Assembly (NCBI RefSeq): GCF_008085915.1
Contig: NZ_VSJK01000005.1
Location: 1 to 64,000, forward strand
Source of the DNA: Oceaniovalibus sp. ACAM 378
GTDB taxonomy: Bacteria > Pseudomonadota > Alphaproteobacteria > Rhodobacterales > Rhodobacteraceae
Length of the DNA: 64,000 bases
Direction: 5' to 3'
This document shows positions 55,687 to 64,000 of this stretch, in pieces. Every line of letters begins with the position of its first letter. The stretch's first letter is position 1. Both the position numbers and the translations under genes were made by a program. The notes beneath the pieces are model-generated. The model made no database searches and had not been told where the DNA came from. It was given only the letters and a program-made list of their open reading frames with translations.

Positions 55687-57306
55687 TTAGCTTCCGACGG
55701 CTGGGATGGCCACCCCGGCGGAACGCAGAGCCGACAGAATCCGCGCGTCACGGCCATAGACATCGCCGCGATACTCCATCCCGCCCGTGGGTTTCGTATA
55801 GGCGGTGCGATAGACCAGATGGATCGGCACCGGAGTATCCAAATTCACCCGGGTTTCTGCTCCGGTGCGCAGATACCGTTGGAACAGGCCCTCGGGATCA
55901 TCTGTCTGTTTCGCCAGAAGCGCATAGGCGAAATCGAAAGGATCGCTCAGCCGGATACAACCATGGCTGAACGCGCGCCGCTCGCGGTTGAACAGATCTT
56001 TCGCAGGCGTATCATGCAGATAGATGTTGTACTTGTTGGGGAACATGAACTTGACCAGTCCCAGCGCATTGCGCGGGCTGGGCGGTTGGCGCATGGAAAA
56101 CGGAAAGCTTCTGGCGGAGTACTGATTGAAATTGTGACGCGCCACACGACGACCCTGACGGTCGGTGATTTCAAGATAGGACAATGCGTTCGGGTTGCGT
56201 TGTAGCACCGGCAGATATTCGTTCACGATGATCGAACGCGGGATATACCAGCTCGGGTTGATGACCATGTGGTTCATCACGTCCGAGAATTCCGGCGTCT
56301 CGCGGTCGCTGACATTCTTGCCGATCACCGAACGGGTTTCGAAAGTCACTTCGTCGTCGTCGATAAGCTTGGTCTTGAAATCGGTCAGGTTGACCCAAAT
56401 ATGGCGCTTTCCCCGCTCGATATTCATCCAGCGTTCACGCTCCAGTGCAACAAAGATCAGGCCAAGCCGATCTTCTGGCGCCGTGTTCAGCGCGGTGATC
56501 GTGGTCTCACCGGCCACACCGTCGTCCGTCAGGCCGTTGTCACGCTGGAACTCGGCAACGGCATTCTGCATCTCGGCGTCATAAAGGCTTGTCGCGCCGC
56601 GCCGCAGATATCCCTGTGTCGTCAAACGGTTGCGCAGCGCGACGACCTGATCGCCGGAATCGCCGGGGCGCAGTGACCCGGCGGCGACACGCGCACCCCA
56701 GCCGCCCTGCCCGATCTGCTGTTCGATCTTCAGCTTTTCGCGGATCAGCCGGGTGTACTCCGGTGATTTCGGCGTCAGGTTGCGCAAGAAGGCCAGCGGC
56801 AGGCTGTTTTCAAAGGTCTTCAGTGTCTCCAGCCCGTCGCGCAGCGGCACCTCGCGCTTGATGTTACTGTCGACCCGCGAAGGCGTCAGAATTCCGGTCT
56901 GTATGTCGTGGGCATAGGCCAGAAACATCCGGCTCATCTCGACCTCGATCCGGCCCCTGTCACGGCTGCTGCGGGCCGAGGCCAAAAGCGCACGCACATC
57001 TTCCACACGATACCGGTCGGCGGGCAACCCGTGGTCGCCGGACATTTCGATGATTTGCAAAAATGCGGCGCGGCGTTTCAGATCATCGTCCCCATCACCG
57101 ACCCAGATCGGTTCGAACCCGTTGCCCCGGTAAAATGCGGAAAGCGATTCGTCTTGCGCCGCGTTTTCGGCAATCGCCTGCTTGAAGGCGGTGACCTGCG
57201 CCAGCGCCGTTCCTGCTCCCGACGCCAGTGTGGCCACGGATAAAAAAGCGGCGACCAGAAAGTTGCGCGGCATGAAGGGCGAGGGACGGCAGGCAGACTT
57301 GGTCAC
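55687..57306 (-). CDS. L,D-transpeptidase (YkuD family) with peptidoglycan-binding domain
   Basis: 539 residues. A signal sequence near the N-terminus (PRNFLVAAFLSVATLASGAG) is followed by a long N-terminal region, a peptidoglycan-binding repeat (GDSGDQVVALRNRLTTQGYL near 213) and a C-terminal YkuD domain whose active site is AFSHGCIRLSDP (Cys about 450). It makes 3-3 crosslinks or attaches proteins to peptidoglycan. The GTG at 57306 is preferred because GGAGG lies seven bases upstream. It is the first gene of the four-gene operon; the gap to the LpxD-like gene is 29 bases. Confidence 0.92.
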   Translation of the reverse strand: MTKSACRPSPFMPRNFLVAAFLSVATLASGAGTALAQVTAFKQAIAENAAQDESLSAFYRGNGFEPIWVGDGDDDLKRRAAFLQIIEMSGDHGLPADRYRVEDVRALLASARSSRDRGRIEVEMSRMFLAYAHDIQTGILTPSRVDSNIKREVPLRDGLETLKTFENSLPLAFLRNLTPKSPEYTRLIREKLKIEQQIGQGGWGARVAAGSLRPGDSGDQVVALRNRLTTQGYLRRGATSLYDAEMQNAVAEFQRDNGLTDDGVAGETTITALNTAPEDRLGLIFVALERERWMNIERGKRHIWVNLTDFKTKLIDDDEVTFETRSVIGKNVSDRETPEFSDVMNHMVINPSWYIPRSIIVNEYLPVLQRNPNALSYLEITDRQGRRVARHNFNQYSARSFPFSMRQPPSPRNALGLVKFMFPNKYNIYLHDTPAKDLFNRERRAFSHGCIRLSDPFDFAYALLAKQTDDPEGLFQRYLRTGAETRVNLDTPVPIHLVYRTAYTKPTGGMEYRGDVYGRDARILSALRSAGVAIPAVGS

Positions 57307-57631
57307 AAAATTCCTCCGAATCAATAAAGTGGCGGTTTTACGCGCAGAATACAGTCAACACAGCGTTGCCGCGGCACGCTCCTGCGTCCAGTCACAAAAC
57401 AGACAGATACAGAAGGCAGTCCCGGGCAGCCGACCCGTAATAAAGGAATTATTTTGCCACTCTTGCCAGCGCCGTTAAGCAAATTTTTGCCGATCTGGCG
57501 CAAACAGCACACAGTGGCGATCTCGGCCCTTGGTCGTTCCGGTTGTTCGTGCAATACAAACCGGGCACCTGGGGACGAGGTAGCAATGCCGCGAAAAGCG
57601 GCTACAGGAATCAAGACGGGACGCAAATATC
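57307..57631. other. Divergent region between the L,D-transpeptidase and DUF882 genes
   Basis: 325 bases holding the promoters of both genes. Features seen are an AT-rich patch near 57440-57455 (TAATAAAGGAATTATTTTG) and a hairpin CCGCGAAAAGCGG near 57590. No assured promoter pair, RNA or small gene was found. Confidence 0.35.
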
Positions 57632-58201
57632 ATGACAAATGCACGCCCTGGCGGGCTGAGCCGACGCGCCTTGCTCGGCGCTTTTGCAGCGACCACTGTT
57701 GTCGCGGCGCCGACATATGCGAACGCATTCGGGATTCTGCGTGGCGCCGGCGATGTCAGGCGTCTGCGGATGTATTCTGGTCGGACGGGTGAAAGCCTCG
57801 ATATGATTTATTGGATCGAAGGCAAATACATCAAGGACGCGTTGGACGAAATCACCGTCTTCATGCGCGACTGGCGCAACAACAAGATGATCGGGATCGA
57901 TGCCCGCACCGTCGATATTATGACCGCCGCCCACAACCTGATGGATGTGAACGAACCCTATATGCTCCTGTCCGGCTATCGCTCACCCGAAACGAATGCG
58001 ATGTTGCGCAGCCGCTCGTCCGGCGTGGCGAAAAATTCTCTGCATCTCCGGGGACAGGCAGCAGATCTCAGGCTGCAGTCACGCTCTGTGGGTCAAATGG
58101 CGCGCGCTGCTACGGCCTGTGCCGCTGGCGGGGTCGGCACATATTCGCGATCGGACTTCGTGCATATGGATTGCGGTCAGGTTCGCAACTGGGGGCGTTA
58201 G
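57632..58201 (+). CDS. DUF882 peptidase (M15-like), Tat signal
   Basis: 189 residues. A twin-arginine type signal (GLSRRALLGAFAATTVVAAP) precedes a small zinc-peptidase domain: LLSGYRSPETNAML near 110, SLHLRGQAADLRLQ near 137 and SDFVHMDCGQVRNW near the end give the His and Asp ligands expected for the DUF882/peptidase M15 family, which acts on peptidoglycan stem peptides. It diverges from the L,D-transpeptidase and ends at a terminator. Confidence 0.87.
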   Translation: MTNARPGGLSRRALLGAFAATTVVAAPTYANAFGILRGAGDVRRLRMYSGRTGESLDMIYWIEGKYIKDALDEITVFMRDWRNNKMIGIDARTVDIMTAAHNLMDVNEPYMLLSGYRSPETNAMLRSRSSGVAKNSLHLRGQAADLRLQSRSVGQMARAATACAAGGVGTYSRSDFVHMDCGQVRNWGR

Positions 58202-58232
58202 TCCTTTATTTGCTCAGCATCCCATTCTGATC

Positions 58233-58256
58233 AGGCGGTCCTTCGGGGCCGCTTTT
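58233..58256 (+). terminator. Terminator of the DUF882 gene
   Basis: GGCGGTCC-TTCG-GGGCCGC (one G-U pair) with a UUCG tetraloop, followed by TTTT. It lies about 30 bases after the stop. Confidence 0.7.
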
Positions 58257-58345
58257 CGTTTTGGTGCGCCTTGATCCTATATTTCAAACGCGCGGTTACC
58301 GATGGGGTTCCCGACGGTTCATAAAAAATCCAACAATGGACGCAT

Positions 58346-59890
58346 TCAACCGAATGCGTCTTCCATCGATTCCTTCTTGCGGGTCACGAAATCTTCCAGC
58401 GATTCAGCGGTGCCTGGGTCCATCGCAGGCTGCTGATAATCGTTCAGCAGCTTTTCCACCCGCACGGTCGCCAGCGCCTGGGTGTCACGGGCGCCTTCCT
58501 CGTCCCAGGTCTCGAACGGCTTATAGTCCAGAAGATCGCTGCGCCAGAACGCGGATTTGAAATTCGCCTGGGTATGCGCACAGCCGAGGAAATGCCCCCC
58601 CGGCCCGACTTCGGCCAGCGCATCCATCGCCTGGCCGTTCTCAGTGATATCCACGCCACGCGCCAAGCCGTGCAGCACGCCCAGTTGATCGGCATCCATC
58701 ACGAATTTCTCATAAGATGACACCAGCCCACCCTCAAGCCAGCCACAGGCGTGCAGCATGAAATTGACACCTGACAGCAATCCTAAATTCAAGCTGTTGG
58801 CAGATTCATAGGCCGCCTGCGCGTCGGGCAGTTTCGATCCGCAGAACGCGCCCGCGCTGCGATACGGCAGACCAAGACGGCGCACCAACTGTCCGGTGCC
58901 ATAAGTGATCTGTGCCGCCTCAGGTGTGCCAAAGGTGGGCGCGCCGCTGTTCATATCGATCGAGGTGACAAAAGCCCCGGCAATCACCGGCGCGCCTTTG
59001 CGCACAAGTTGCGAATAGGCGACGCCGGCCATGATCTCGGCCAGAACTTGCGTCAGCGTACCCGCCACCGATACCGGCGCCATCGCACCGCCGACGATAA
59101 ACGGCGAAATGATCGCCGCCTGATTGTTCGCGGCGTAAACCTCAAGCGCACCCATCATCGTCGCATCAAAGGTCAGCGGCGAGTTTATGTTGATCAGCGA
59201 AGTCATGACCGTATTGGCCTGCACAAAATCCGCCCCGAACAGCAGACTGCACATATCCACCGAATCCTGTGCGCGTGACGGTTCGGTGACCGACCCCATG
59301 AAGGGTTTGTCGCTGAGAGTCATATGGGCGTGGATCATATCCAGATGCCGCTTGTTCACCGCCACATCCGTGGGTTCGCACACCGTGCCACCCGAATGGT
59401 GCAGCCACTTCGACATATAGCCCAGCTTCACGAAATTGCGGAAATCGCCCATGGTGGCATAGCGACGCCCCCCCGCCGCATCCCGCACAAACGGCGGTCC
59501 ATAAACCGGCGCCAGCACCAGACTGTTCCCGCCGATCTCGACGTTGCGCTCCGGGTTGCGGGCATGCTGCGTGAACTTCGACGGCGCGGTGGCACAAAGG
59601 GCACGGGCCAATCCCGGCGGAATGCGCACACGCTCTCCGTCAACCTCGGCCCCTGCAGCCCGCCAGAGCTCCAACGCGCCGGGGTTCTCGGGAAAATTGA
59701 CGCCGATCTCGGCGAGCAGCCGTTCCGCATTCGCTTCAATGATCTCGATCGCCTCGGCGTTGAGAATCTCAAGGTTCGGGATCTGCCGTTCGATGAATCG
59801 TGCGGTTTCGATCCGCACCGCTGTGCGTTCTGCCCGCCGCGCGGCACCGCCGCCTCCCCGAACCCGCCGGGGCGCCTGTGTCTCGCTCAT
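58346..59890 (-). CDS. MttB-family methyltransferase, non-pyrrolysine type
   Basis: 514 residues. The protein matches the trimethylamine methyltransferase (MttB) superfamily: [79 protein letters not shown] and [22 protein letters not shown]. The frame is uninterrupted, so no UAG-encoded pyrrolysine is used; such members act on quaternary amines such as glycine betaine through a corrinoid protein (MtgC-type), but no corrinoid-protein gene is here. The start (MSETQAPRR) has CGAGGAG upstream. The substrate is unknown. Confidence 0.87.
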   Translation of the reverse strand: MSETQAPRRVRGGGGAARRAERTAVRIETARFIERQIPNLEILNAEAIEIIEANAERLLAEIGVNFPENPGALELWRAAGAEVDGERVRIPPGLARALCATAPSKFTQHARNPERNVEIGGNSLVLAPVYGPPFVRDAAGGRRYATMGDFRNFVKLGYMSKWLHHSGGTVCEPTDVAVNKRHLDMIHAHMTLSDKPFMGSVTEPSRAQDSVDMCSLLFGADFVQANTVMTSLININSPLTFDATMMGALEVYAANNQAAIISPFIVGGAMAPVSVAGTLTQVLAEIMAGVAYSQLVRKGAPVIAGAFVTSIDMNSGAPTFGTPEAAQITYGTGQLVRRLGLPYRSAGAFCGSKLPDAQAAYESANSLNLGLLSGVNFMLHACGWLEGGLVSSYEKFVMDADQLGVLHGLARGVDITENGQAMDALAEVGPGGHFLGCAHTQANFKSAFWRSDLLDYKPFETWDEEGARDTQALATVRVEKLLNDYQQPAMDPGTAESLEDFVTRKKESMEDAFG

Positions 59891-59985
59891 CACATATCTC
59901 CTCGATCCCTTATCCCTGCCTAGCCGCGGCGCGCCTTCCGCCGTCGCCGGATTGCGCCACTTAAGCGACAGAAACGACGCCGCTG

Positions 59986-60007
59986 CTTCTTCTTTGCAAA
60001 AATACTC
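59986..60007 (-). repeat. GAGTATTT interspersed repeat, copy 4
   Basis: CTTCTTCTTTG (59986-59996) then CAAAAATACTC (59997-60007), the reverse-complement form, in the divergent region of the methyltransferase and guaA genes. Its core matches the right arm of the copy at 24057. Confidence 0.75.
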
Positions 60008-60071
60008 AAATTCCGGCCTGGCAACCCGCACCATCTTGCAAGGTTGCGCGCCCTGCCCTATCCCCCCGGAC

Positions 60072-61646
60072 ATGAACGATATCGCAACAGCACCCGAACA
60101 CGAACGCCTTTTGATCATCGACTTCGGCAGTCAGGTGACCCAACTGATCGCGCGCCGCCTGCGCGAATTGAACGTGTATTGTGAAATTCACCCGTTCCAG
60201 AACGTGACCGAAGCCCTGCTGGCTGAATTCGCGCCGCGGGCGGTGATTCTGTCGGGCGGCCCGGCCTCGGTGATCGACAAGGATTCGCCGCGCCCGCCGA
60301 AACAGGTTTTTGAACTCGGCGTGCCGGTTCTGGGTATTTGTTATGGTCAGCAGGTGATGATGCAAATGCTGGGCGGCGAGGTTCTGCGCGGCCATGGCAC
60401 TGCAGAATTTGGCCGCGCCTGGGTGACGACGACGGATCACAAGACCGACCTGCTTACAGGCTGGTTCCTGGAGAATCGCGAACAGGTCTGGATGAGCCAC
60501 GGCGACCATGTGGCAAAGATTGCGCCGGGATTCGAGGTTTCAGCCACGTCGCCGAACGCGCCCTTCGCGGTGATCTCTGACACTGACCGGCGGTTTTATG
60601 CGGTGCAGTTCCATCCCGAGGTCCACCACACCCCGAACGGCAAGACGCTGCTCGAGAATTTCATCAAGATTGCCGGTTTCACCGGTGACTGGACCATGCG
60701 CTCGTACCGCGAACAGGCGGTGCAGGCGATCCGCGATCAGGTGGGCAGTGAAAAGGTGATCTGCGCCCTGTCTGGCGGCGTCGATTCGTCCGTCGCCGCA
60801 GTGCTGATCCACGAGGCGATTGGCGATCAACTGACCTGTGTCTATGTCGATCACGGTTTGATGCGCGAAGGCGAGAGCGAGCAGGTCGTGGGTATGTTCC
60901 GCGAACACTATAACCTGCCGCTGATCCACGCCGATGAATCCGCGTTGTTTTTGGGTGAACTTGACGGTGTAAGTGATCCGGAAACCAAAAGAAAAATCAT
61001 TGGCCGCCTGTTCATCGACGTGTTCCAGAAACATGCTGATGCGATTGGCGGCGCCAAGTTTCTGGCCCAGGGAACACTGTACCCCGACGTGATCGAATCC
61101 GTCAGCTTCAGCGGCGGGCCGTCGGTGACGATCAAGAGTCACCATAATGTCGGCGGTCTGCCCGAGAAGATGGGCATGAAACTGGTCGAACCCCTGCGCG
61201 AGTTGTTCAAGGATGAGGTGCGCGCATTGGGCCGGGAATTGGGCCTGCCCGACAGCTTTATCGGCCGCCATCCCTTCCCCGGACCCGGCCTTGCGATCCG
61301 GTGCCCGGGTGAGATTACCCGCGAAAAGCTGGTGATCCTGCGTCGCGCCGATGCCGTCTATATCGATCAGATTCGCAAACACGGCTTGTACGACGAGATC
61401 TGGCAGGCATTCGTTGCAATTCTGCCGGTGCGGACCGTTGGCGTGATGGGCGACGGGCGGACCTATGATTTCGCCTGTGCCCTGCGCGCGGTCACATCCG
61501 TCGATGGGATGACGGCGGACTATTACCCGTTCACCCATGAATTCCTTGGTGAAACCGCCACGCGGATCATCAATGAGGTGCCGGGGATCAACCGCGTCAC
61601 CTATGACATCACGTCAAAGCCTCCGGGCACGATCGAGTGGGAATAA
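60072..61646 (+). CDS. guaA: GMP synthase (glutamine-hydrolysing)
   Basis: 524 residues. The N-terminal glutaminase has Cys90 in [10 protein letters not shown] and His in [10 protein letters not shown]. The synthetase has the PP-loop [20 protein letters not shown] near 230 and the C-terminal dimerisation domain ends PPGTIEWE. It converts XMP to GMP. The start at 60072 ([10 protein letters not shown]) is the family start; the upstream open frame is not coding. The stop overlaps the next gene by 10 bases. Confidence 0.97.
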   Translation: MNDIATAPEHERLLIIDFGSQVTQLIARRLRELNVYCEIHPFQNVTEALLAEFAPRAVILSGGPASVIDKDSPRPPKQVFELGVPVLGICYGQQVMMQMLGGEVLRGHGTAEFGRAWVTTTDHKTDLLTGWFLENREQVWMSHGDHVAKIAPGFEVSATSPNAPFAVISDTDRRFYAVQFHPEVHHTPNGKTLLENFIKIAGFTGDWTMRSYREQAVQAIRDQVGSEKVICALSGGVDSSVAAVLIHEAIGDQLTCVYVDHGLMREGESEQVVGMFREHYNLPLIHADESALFLGELDGVSDPETKRKIIGRLFIDVFQKHADAIGGAKFLAQGTLYPDVIESVSFSGGPSVTIKSHHNVGGLPEKMGMKLVEPLRELFKDEVRALGRELGLPDSFIGRHPFPGPGLAIRCPGEITREKLVILRRADAVYIDQIRKHGLYDEIWQAFVAILPVRTVGVMGDGRTYDFACALRAVTSVDGMTADYYPFTHEFLGETATRIINEVPGINRVTYDITSKPPGTIEWE

Positions 61647-62542
61647 TCCGGGGTATTGGTACCCCTGATCCGACTCAATACCACCCGCTGAAAGCTGCCA
61701 TCTGGATGATCGGCGCCATTGTGGCGTTTTCGTCCATGGCCGTGGGCGGGCGCAGCCTGTCCGGCGAACTCGATACCTTCGAGATCATGTTTTACCGGTC
61801 CTTGATCGGATTCGCGCTGGTGATCGCTATCGCCTCTGCCGGTGGGACGATCAATCAGATCCGGACCGATCGGCTGGGCCTGCATTTCATCCGTAACCTG
61901 TGCCATTTTTTTGGCCAGAATCTGTGGTTCTTCGCGATCGCCACGATTCCGCTGGCGCAGGTCTTCGCGCTGGAGTTTTCTTCGCCGCTCTGGGTCACGC
62001 TGGCGGCGCCGCTGTTTCTGGGTGAACGGCTTACGGCGACAAAACTGTTCTGTGCCTTGGTGGGATTCGGTGGAATCATGGTCGTCGCCCGCCCGGATCT
62101 CTCAAGCCTTGATCCCGGTCTGATCGCTGCGGCGCTGGCCGCTATCGGTTTCGCCGGATCTGCGATCTTTACCAAAATGCTGACCAGAGATCAGTCGATC
62201 ACCTGTATCCTGTTCTGGCTGACTGGGATGCAGTTGGTATTCGGGCTGATAACCGCCGCGGGTGATGGGGATCTCGCCCTGCCCTCTGCGCCGCTCTGGC
62301 CTTGGGTGGTGCTGGTGGCAATCGCCGGATTGGTCGGCCATTTGTGCCTGACCAAGGCGCTGACCCTTGCACCTGCGACGATGGTGATGCCGTTCGATTT
62401 CTTGCGCCTGCCGGTCATCGCCATCATCGGAATGCTCGCATATGGCGAGCCGCTGAATATTTATGTTCTGATCGGCGCGGCGATTATTTTTGGCGCCAAC
62501 TATCTCAACATCTGGACCGACACCAAATCGCGGCGCAAATGA
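61637..62542 (+). CDS. EamA-type (DMT) transporter
   Basis: 301 residues. Ten hydrophobic helices in two EamA halves: [39 protein letters not shown] and, in the second half, [24 protein letters not shown]. Family members export small metabolites. The start is the GTG at 61637, overlapping guaA by 10 bases with no clear ribosome site; ATG 61706 (MIGAIVAFS) is a shorter alternative. Confidence 0.85.
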   Translation: MGIIRGIGTPDPTQYHPLKAAIWMIGAIVAFSSMAVGGRSLSGELDTFEIMFYRSLIGFALVIAIASAGGTINQIRTDRLGLHFIRNLCHFFGQNLWFFAIATIPLAQVFALEFSSPLWVTLAAPLFLGERLTATKLFCALVGFGGIMVVARPDLSSLDPGLIAAALAAIGFAGSAIFTKMLTRDQSITCILFWLTGMQLVFGLITAAGDGDLALPSAPLWPWVVLVAIAGLVGHLCLTKALTLAPATMVMPFDFLRLPVIAIIGMLAYGEPLNIYVLIGAAIIFGANYLNIWTDTKSRRK

Positions 62543-62643
62543 CGCTATACTGATAAAAATATCATGACGGCGCGTCAAGAATTGACCCGATTTTAACTTT
62601 CGTCAAGGTTGTATGAGTAGACGGATGCATGGGGGGAGTTTTG

Positions 62644-63768
62644 ATGAGTAAATTCGCAGCGGTCGCAATCGGCAGTCTGCTTTTCACCGTGGCCGGTCAG
62701 GTTCCCAGCGCCGATGCCGCAGGTGTCGAACGCTCGACGCAATCCACCGCCATCCTGTTCGAAGAGGGCGGTTATGCTGAACTGACCTTCGGACATGTGG
62801 CCCCCAAAGTCAGCGGCACCCAGAGTGTCAACGCCGGACCGGGATCGCTTATCGGCGCGTCGTCAGGCGATATGACCGGTGATTACACGACCTTCAACCT
62901 CGGCGTTAAAACCCAGTTGGACGATCGTTTTTCACTGGCCGTCGTTCTGGATCAACCGATCGGTGCGGACGTGAATTACCCGGCTGCCACCGGCTATCTC
63001 TATGGCGGGTCGACAGCGACGCTGGATTCAAACGCCGTGACCGCAATGGCGAAATACACCCTGCCCTCCAACGTCAGCCTGATCGGCGGATTGCGGGCCA
63101 TGCGGACCAAGGGCAATGTGTCTCTGTTCAATGGCTATCAGTTGCGGACCAGCACAGAGACCGATTACGGCTATCTGTTGGGCGTCGCCTATGAAAAGCC
63201 GGATATCGCTTTGCGGGTCTCGCTGACCTATATCTCCGCCATCAAGCACAAATTCGCGATCACCGAGAACAGCGTGCCGTCGCTGCCACTGAACGTTGAG
63301 ATTCCGCAATCGGTGAACCTCGAATTTCAAACCGGCATCGCGAAAGACACGCTGTTGTTCGGCTCGGCGCGCTGGGTCGACTGGACGGCGTTCGAAATCG
63401 CACCGGCCGGCTATATGGTTGCAACCGGTGGGCGGCCGCTGGTGGATTACAACGGCGACACGACCACCTTCACCCTCGGGCTGGGTCGGCGGTTCAATGA
63501 AAACTGGTCGGGCGCCGTCATCCTTGGCTATGAAGAGCCAGTGGGTGGGTTCTCGGGCAACCTCGGGCCGACGGACGGTCAGAAATCCATCGGCCTGGCC
63601 GTGACATATGAACAGGACAGCTTCGAGATCACAGGCGGCCTGCGCTATGTCGATCTGGGCGGCACAAGCACCGAAGCCCCGCTGCCCTTCCCCCCTGGCA
63701 CGACTTTCTCCAGTTTCACGAACAACCACGCTCTCGGGGTTGGTGTCAAAGTTGCCTACAAGTTTTGA
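62644..63768 (+). CDS. Outer membrane porin of the OmpP1/FadL family
   Basis: 374 residues. A signal peptide (MSKFAAVAIGSLLFTVAGQV, cleavage near ADA-AGV) precedes alternating beta-strand sequence with aromatic girdles. It ends VAYKF with a terminal Phe, as outer-membrane barrels do. Recognisable FadL-like parts are FEEGGYAELTFGHVAPKVSG and YGYLLGVAYEKPDIALRVSL. It probably takes up hydrophobic compounds. The ATG at 62644 has GGGGGGAG seven bases upstream. A strong terminator follows. Confidence 0.87.
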   Translation: MSKFAAVAIGSLLFTVAGQVPSADAAGVERSTQSTAILFEEGGYAELTFGHVAPKVSGTQSVNAGPGSLIGASSGDMTGDYTTFNLGVKTQLDDRFSLAVVLDQPIGADVNYPAATGYLYGGSTATLDSNAVTAMAKYTLPSNVSLIGGLRAMRTKGNVSLFNGYQLRTSTETDYGYLLGVAYEKPDIALRVSLTYISAIKHKFAITENSVPSLPLNVEIPQSVNLEFQTGIAKDTLLFGSARWVDWTAFEIAPAGYMVATGGRPLVDYNGDTTTFTLGLGRRFNENWSGAVILGYEEPVGGFSGNLGPTDGQKSIGLAVTYEQDSFEITGGLRYVDLGGTSTEAPLPFPPGTTFSSFTNNHALGVGVKVAYKF

Positions 63769-63792
63769 TTTTACTTCTTTAACCAGTTCCAT

Positions 63793-63823
63793 GGCCCCGG
63801 TTTCGCACCGGGGCCTTTTTTTT
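63793..63823 (+). terminator. Terminator of the FadL-type gene
   Basis: GGCCCCGG (63793-63800) pairs perfectly with CCGGGGCC (63808-63815), followed by eight Ts. Confidence 0.92.
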
Positions 63824-63882
63824 ATGTCCGTTCGCGCAGGAATCGGATCGTTCCGCGCGCCACATCTTGATAGCTCTGCAGC

Positions 63883-64000
63883 ATGAATATCCAGAAAACC
63901 ATATCACCCCGCGCCGGGGCCGAGCTGTTCGCGTTGTCGCTGATCTGGGGCGGTTCGTTCCTCGCGATCCGCATCGCGCTGGACGAGGTAGGGGTGGCGA
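63883..64000 (+). CDS. EamA-family transporter, 5' end only
   Basis: The ATG at 63883 opens a frame that runs off the window. It encodes LFALSLIWGGSFLAIRIALD, the first helix of an EamA/DMT transporter. It is a second EamA gene, about 1.3 kb from the first and in the same direction. Only 39 residues are visible. Confidence 0.75.
   Translation, partial: MNIQKTISPRAGAELFALSLIWGGSFLAIRIALDEVGVA

Noticed and set aside
58346-59890. Pyrrolysine-containing trimethylamine methyltransferase
   Set aside because: The reading frame has no internal UAG, so pyrrolysine is not needed.
59544-60071. An upstream extension of guaA by about 176 codons
   Set aside because: It lies antisense over the methyltransferase gene and GMP synthase normally begins at the 60072 start.

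Overview
The window looks like chromosomal DNA of a marine-type alphaproteobacterium of the family Rhodobacteraceae (Roseobacter group). The basis is gene content and order recognised by eye: an ntrB-ntrC-ntrY-ntrX-trkA-trkH-hfq-hflX cluster next to dusB, a fused ispDF, Rhodobacteraceae-type small families (DUF6456, DUF6477, RTX/Hint proteins), and GC-rich codon use. No database search was possible.

Layout. 1-720: debris of two IS30-family elements. 0.9-4.2 kb: aroQ overlapping a LuxR-type solo regulator, then rpsB-tsf on the other strand. 4.5-9.3 kb: pseudouridine catabolism (psuK-psuG), a DUF502 membrane protein, bdhA followed by a strongly degenerate patatin gene, and a candidate small RNA. 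9.4-17 kb: an orphan oligopeptide-binding protein, an AMP-forming acyl-CoA ligase, a FrnE-type oxidoreductase overlapping a Bcr/CflA exporter, a MobA-like nucleotidyltransferase and a secreted RTX/Hint protein. 17.0-18.0 kb: a gene-poor stretch ending in tRNA-Leu(CAA). 18.1-24 kb: zinc metallopeptidase, YqaA-dsbB, an AsnC regulator divergent from arginase and ornithine cyclodeaminase, a thioesterase and an enoyl-CoA hydratase-like protein.

24-37.5 kb is one long minus-strand run: dusB, two nitrogen two-component systems (NtrBC, NtrYX), an alpha/beta hydrolase, the TrkA/TrkH potassium system, Hfq and HflX. A small lipoprotein gene lies on the opposite strand inside it. 37.7-46.9 kb carries housekeeping genes: ispDF-pgpA-cinA (overlapping starts and stops), a MmgE/PrpD protein, coq10-like, hpt, a Sel1-repeat protein, a diheme cytochrome c and lipA. 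DUF6456 and DUF6477 genes diverge from a region with two DnaA boxes and a CtrA-like box. 47.5-50.3 kb holds two permeases and the ATPase of a polyamine-type ABC importer without a binding protein, then a HerA-like ATPase.

51.9-57.3 kb contains stacked terminators and a second small-RNA candidate, an IalB-type periplasmic protein, and a compact four-gene minus-strand operon: L,D-transpeptidase, LpxD-like acyltransferase, a dedicated acyl carrier protein and a ketoacyl-ACP synthase. This operon is the best candidate here for an unassigned cell-envelope acylation pathway. 57.6-64 kb: a Tat-type DUF882 peptidase, an MttB-family methyltransferase, guaA, an EamA transporter, a FadL-type porin and the start of a second EamA gene.

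Most of the window is ordinary core genome. The items most worth a second look are the envelope operon, the patatin gene that has lost its catalytic motifs through a 9-bp tandem repeat and an internal deletion, the two small-RNA candidates, an interspersed GAGTATTT repeat found four times, and the DnaA/CtrA control region.
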